The notes beneath the pieces were generated by a model, which was not told the DNA's origin, did not search any database, and saw nothing but the letters and a program-made list of their open reading frames with translations. A stretch of DNA of 64,000 nucleotides from Chitinophaga pinensis DSM 2588 (GTDB taxonomy: Bacteria; Bacteroidota; Bacteroidia; Chitinophagales; Chitinophagaceae), in contig NC_013132.1 in NCBI RefSeq assembly GCF_000024005.1, positions 1,302,001 to 1,366,000 on the forward strand. Reading direction: 5' to 3'. Of the stretch, positions 61,148-64,000 are shown piece by piece. Position 1 is the first letter of the stretch, and each line of letters begins with the position of its first letter. A program made the position numbers and the translations under genes.

Positions 61148-61155
61148 TAGTTTTG
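61126..61155 (+). promoter_or_regulatory. Promoter TTTG-N18-TAGTTTTG of the efflux operon
   Basis: TTTG at 61126-61129 and TAGTTTTG at 61148-61155 match the Bacteroidetes consensus. The TetR start is at 61274, so the leader is about 110 bases. Confidence 0.68.
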
Positions 61156-61273
61156 TCTCAGCATTGCAAATCAGTTAGAGACCACCAAAGAAACTATGAA
61201 GCCGGAAGGAAGTGACCAAACCATCACTATAAGGATTTGCAGAAGATAATAAGAAACATACATACCACATAAA

Positions 61274-61882
61274 ATGGAGATACAGGAACGTATTCTGGAT
61301 ACTGCATTCAGTCTGTTCTGCCAGTTCGGAACACGCTCAATCACAATGGATGATATCGCTCAGCGTATGGGTGTATCCAAAAAGACCCTGTATGCTCACT
61401 TTGCAGATAAAGATGAACTGGTGATGCACGCCATAGCGCGGTATCTGCAACAACTGGATAAGGAATGTATTGAAAATCAGGAGAAAGCCGCGAACGCCAT
61501 AGACGAACTATTCCTCGTCATGAAACAGCTGGATATGAGCTTCCGTAATATGAACCCGATCATCCTGTTCGATCTGCAAAAGTTCCATACGAAAGCGTAC
61601 CAGGTATTTCAGGATTATAAGAATAACAACCTGCAAAAAACCGTAAGACTGAATTTAGAAAGAGGCGTACGTGAAGGATTATATAGAAATGATTTTGATA
61701 TCGAAATAATGACCCAGTACAGACTGGCTACTTCCATGCTATGTTTTCAGCCTGACATATTCCCTTACGGGAAATATGACATGAGCAAAGTACAATGTAT
61801 TCTGCTGGAACATTTCCTGTACGGACTTGTTTCTCCCGAAGGCTACAAACGCGTGGAAGAGAATAAACTACAACTATCGTAA
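61274..61882 (+). CDS. TetR-family transcriptional regulator
   Basis: A 202-residue TetR protein. The N-terminal helix-turn-helix reads I-L-D-T-A-F-S-L-F-C-Q-F-G, then I-T-M-D-D-I-A-Q-R-M-G-V-S-K-K-T-L-Y-A-H-F-A-D-K. The C-terminal ligand domain is variable. It is the first gene of an efflux operon (TolC gene 5 bases downstream, adaptor next) and probably represses it until a toxic compound binds. The inverted repeat on the promoter is its likely site. Confidence 0.92.
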   Translation: MEIQERILDTAFSLFCQFGTRSITMDDIAQRMGVSKKTLYAHFADKDELVMHAIARYLQQLDKECIENQEKAANAIDELFLVMKQLDMSFRNMNPIILFDLQKFHTKAYQVFQDYKNNNLQKTVRLNLERGVREGLYRNDFDIEIMTQYRLATSMLCFQPDIFPYGKYDMSKVQCILLEHFLYGLVSPEGYKRVEENKLQLS

Positions 61883-61887
61883 AACCA

Positions 61888-63264
61888 ATGACCTTTATGC
61901 AACTTGACAAAAAGCACGCAGGTTTGACAGGACTCCTGCTGCTGATGATCTTTCACTGTGCGATGGCCCAGCAGCCCGCAAAAGCGCCGCTGCAGGAAAC
62001 TATCTCACTGTCTGCACAACAGGCGGTAGATTACGCACTTGCCAACCAGGCTTCCGTACGCTCGGCTAAACTGGATGAACTGATCCAGCTGGCCAAGAAC
62101 AAAGAAGTAAGCGGTATGGCATTGCCTACGCTTGCCGGTTCAGGCACTTATCAGCATAACCCTATTGTACAGAAACAACTGATAGACGCGTCCAACTTTA
62201 GCGACACCGTTCCCAAAGGTACACTGGTGCCTTTCTCATTCGGTCTGAAGTACAACGTGATCGGAGAAATTACCCTGAAACAGGTATTGTTCGACCCAAG
62301 TGTACTGGTGGCTTTACAAGCCAGAGAAACACTGGAACAGCTGGCTTCCAAATCAGTAAAGAAATCAGAAGTAGATGTGAAAGTAGGCGTTTATAAAGCC
62401 TATTATAACGTGCTCTCCGCCCGCAGAGGTCTGGAGATACTCGGCAATAACATCAAAAATCTGGACAAACTGCTGAACGAAACCAAAGAGACTTATAAAA
62501 ATGGTCTGGTGGAAAAGCTGGATGTAGACAGATTGGTCGTACAGCTGACAAACCTTCGTACAGAAGAAACAAAGCTACGCAATGTGACCGAAGTAGGTCT
62601 TGCTGCACTGAAATATCAGATGGGGATGGCAATTCAGCAGCCAATCCAGCTGACAGATACCTTGTCAACCGCTGAGATTAAATCTGCGATCGCTTCGGAA
62701 CAATTTGACTATGGACAGCGTATAGAATATCAGTTGCTCCAGACGCAGAAGAAAGCATATGAGTATGATCTGAAACGCTACAAGTTCCAGACACTGCCGA
62801 CCCTGTCATTGTTTGGTACCGGCGGTATGAGCCGCGCAAGTGATCAGTTCAACTACTTCAACCGTGAAACATGGTATGGTTATGTATCCTATGGTGTAAA
62901 CCTGTCCTTTACCATTTTCAGTGGTATGCAGCGCAGACGCAAGGAAGATCAGGCTTTCCTTCAGGTGAAAAAAGCAGAACTGTCACTGGAAAATACCAAA
63001 CTGGGTATTGATATGGAACAGGCGCAGTCCACTTCCAGCTTACGGAATAACATCCTGACACTGGAAGCGCAGGAAAGCAATATGCAACTGGCAGAAGAAG
63101 TATACAATACCACACAGATCAAATATCGTGAAGGTGTTGGCTCCAGCCTGGAAATGAGCACTGCTGAAAATGAACTGCTCACTGCACAGAATAACTACTT
63201 CACTGCGTTGTATAATGCGGCAGTAGCAAAAGTAGATTACCTGAAAGCATACGGAAAACTGTAA
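61888..63264 (+). CDS. TolC family outer-membrane efflux channel protein
   Basis: A 458-residue protein with a signal peptide (G-L-L-L-L-M-I-F-H-C-A-M-A-Q). The OEP/TolC pattern is two related halves of long helices: L-S-A-Q-Q-A-V-D-Y-A-L-A-N-Q-A-S-V near the start and A-E-E-V-Y-N-T-T-Q-I-K-Y-R-E-G-V-G-S near the end, the second copy of which is the classic TolC motif. It forms the trimeric exit duct of an RND-type pump whose adaptor is next. An ATG three codons in (61897) is an alternative start. Confidence 0.93.
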   Translation: MTFMQLDKKHAGLTGLLLLMIFHCAMAQQPAKAPLQETISLSAQQAVDYALANQASVRSAKLDELIQLAKNKEVSGMALPTLAGSGTYQHNPIVQKQLIDASNFSDTVPKGTLVPFSFGLKYNVIGEITLKQVLFDPSVLVALQARETLEQLASKSVKKSEVDVKVGVYKAYYNVLSARRGLEILGNNIKNLDKLLNETKETYKNGLVEKLDVDRLVVQLTNLRTEETKLRNVTEVGLAALKYQMGMAIQQPIQLTDTLSTAEIKSAIASEQFDYGQRIEYQLLQTQKKAYEYDLKRYKFQTLPTLSLFGTGGMSRASDQFNYFNRETWYGYVSYGVNLSFTIFSGMQRRRKEDQAFLQVKKAELSLENTKLGIDMEQAQSTSSLRNNILTLEAQESNMQLAEEVYNTTQIKYREGVGSSLEMSTAENELLTAQNNYFTALYNAAVAKVDYLKAYGKL

Positions 63265-63299
63265 GCGAAAACTACAACTAACTATTAACTCTTTATTAT

Positions 63300-64000
63300 A
63301 TGTCCAAGATATATCGTCCCGCTCTGTTGATCGTTGCACTCATGGCTGCCTGTGGCAGTCCTTCGCCGGAGGAAAAACTGGCGGAGCTTAAAAAAGAGGA
63401 AGCTACCCTGAAACAACAGATCGCTGAACTGGAAAAACAAACACAGAAAAAGGATACTACTGAACGTAAAAAGAAAGCCGTGGTCGTTGCGGACGTACAG
63501 GATACAGTATTCGAACATTATATCGATGTACAGGGTGCTGTAGATGCGCGTGAGAACGTCAGCGTATCTGCTAAAATTCCTGGTATCGTTACAGCAATAC
63601 ATGTAAAAGAAGGACAGAACGTAAGTAAAGGACAGTCACTGGCTCAGGTTGATGATCAGATCATGAGGGCGAATATGGCGGAACTGCGTACACAGCTGGA
63701 CCTGGCAAATACCATGTTCCAGAAACAGCAGAACCTCTGGAATCAGAAAATCGGTTCTGAAGTACAGTACCTGAATGCAAAAACACAGAAAGAATCACTG
63801 GAAAGGAAAATGGCAACCCTGCAGGATCAGATGTCTCAGGCAAGGATCATTTCTCCTATCAATGGTACAGTGGATGCGGTGATCGTTAAACTGGGTGATA
63901 ATGCGGCTCCTGGTAGTCCGGCGTTCCGCGTGGTAAACGGCAGCAACCTGCGTGTACTGGCGAATGTAGCAGAAGCTTATGCCAGCAAAGTAAAAACCGG
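63300..64000 (+). CDS. RND efflux periplasmic adaptor (HlyD/MFP family), 3' end cut off
   Basis: The frame is open from the ATG at 63300 to the window end (233 codons). It starts with a lipoprotein signal peptide (A-L-L-I-V-A-L-M-A-A-C, C18). A coiled coil of E, K and Q follows, then the biotinyl-lipoyl-like half V-S-V-S-A-K-I-P-G-I-V-T-A-I-H-V-K-E-G-Q-N-V, a second helical hairpin and the returning half R-I-I-S-P-I-N-G-T-V-D-A-V. This is the adaptor that joins the inner-membrane pump to TolC. The inner-membrane RND gene should follow beyond the window. Confidence 0.92.
   Translation, partial: MSKIYRPALLIVALMAACGSPSPEEKLAELKKEEATLKQQIAELEKQTQKKDTTERKKKAVVVADVQDTVFEHYIDVQGAVDARENVSVSAKIPGIVTAIHVKEGQNVSKGQSLAQVDDQIMRANMAELRTQLDLANTMFQKQQNLWNQKIGSEVQYLNAKTQKESLERKMATLQDQMSQARIISPINGTVDAVIVKLGDNAAPGSPAFRVVNGSNLRVLANVAEAYASKVKT

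Larger units (their letters stand above)
60758..61273. other. Gene-free divergent region before the TetR gene
   Basis: About 515 bases between the DUF502 gene (minus) and the TetR gene (plus). It contains a perfect 9-bp inverted repeat, ACCTGCTAT-AA-ATAGCAGGT, at 60884-60903, and the promoter/operator of the efflux operon at 61118-61155. A 17-codon ATG frame at 61196 has no clear meaning. No RNA gene is seen. Confidence 0.6.

Noticed and set aside
61196..61249. A 17-codon frame between the efflux promoter and TetR, as a leader peptide
   Set aside because: No tell-tale codons or alternative hairpins that would point to attenuation; may be chance.

Overview
This 64 kb window looks like a chromosomal segment of a Bacteroidetes bacterium, most probably a Chitinophaga or a close relative in the Chitinophagaceae. 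The grounds are a SusC/SusD pair behind an ECF sigma factor and a FecR anti-sigma factor, many lipoproteins and secreted proteins typical of that phylum, Bacteroidetes-type -7 promoter boxes (TAnnTTTG), a RemB/Wzi-like outer-membrane protein, a 2TM-domain protein and a moderate GC content. The genus is an inference; there is no rRNA in the window.

Layout. 1-8.95 kb: the end of a cell-surface polysaccharide locus (UDP-GlcNAc 2-epimerase cut by the window edge, two glycosyltransferases, a secreted DUF4091 protein, the GDP-L-fucose pair gmd/fcl, and a RemB/Wzi-like outer-membrane protein). 9.0-11.3 kb: an ABC-F ATPase of the Uup type and a small secreted protein. 11.4-20.4 kb: a regulated SusC/SusD uptake unit (sigma, FecR, STN-containing SusC, SusD, DUF4843 and PKD-like lipoproteins) without any degradative enzyme. 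20.5-29.9 kb: small enzymes, lipoproteins and regulators (AraC, MarR, PhzF, SnoaL-like, nitrilase family, SDR). 30.1-36.4 kb: two tRNA-Arg genes, an acyl-CoA ligase, a 2TM protein, a FadR-MFS pair, a TPR protein and MarC. 36.5-38.6 kb: a GT2 glycosyltransferase, an SRPBCC protein and a TonB-C-like secreted protein.

38.7-44.2 kb carries the most interesting unit: a three-gene operon for a Wadjet/MksBEF-type SMC complex (JetA, JetB and JetC homologues) with a strong terminator straight after jetC and no jetD nuclease gene in the window. 44.3-50.6 kb holds an iron-type alcohol dehydrogenase, a cupin, a compact minus-strand operon of three paralogous four-cysteine/TM/carboxypeptidase-regulatory-like proteins plus a small secreted protein (a fourth paralogue lies at 27.2 kb), and an alpha/beta hydrolase divergent from an HxlR regulator.

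50.6-60.8 kb: a beta-lactamase-like serine hydrolase, YceI, an isolated PaaN-type aldehyde dehydrogenase, a TPR protein, DUF1015 and serC, a zinc phospholipase C/S1-P1-like protein and a DUF502 membrane protein. 61.1-64 kb: the start of a TetR-controlled RND efflux operon (TetR, TolC, periplasmic adaptor), cut by the window end, with an 11-bp inverted repeat lying on the promoter.

Non-coding features of note are a 60-bp perfect palindrome built of four 11-bp units (60003-60062), a second inverted repeat with tandem 11-mers (26412-26491), arrays of the heptamer AATTAGG in opposite orientations around the serC terminator, and paired 17-bp boxes upstream of the cupin gene. I saw no insertion sequences, prophage, CRISPR array or rRNA. 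All family assignments come from reading motifs by eye; no database search was run.
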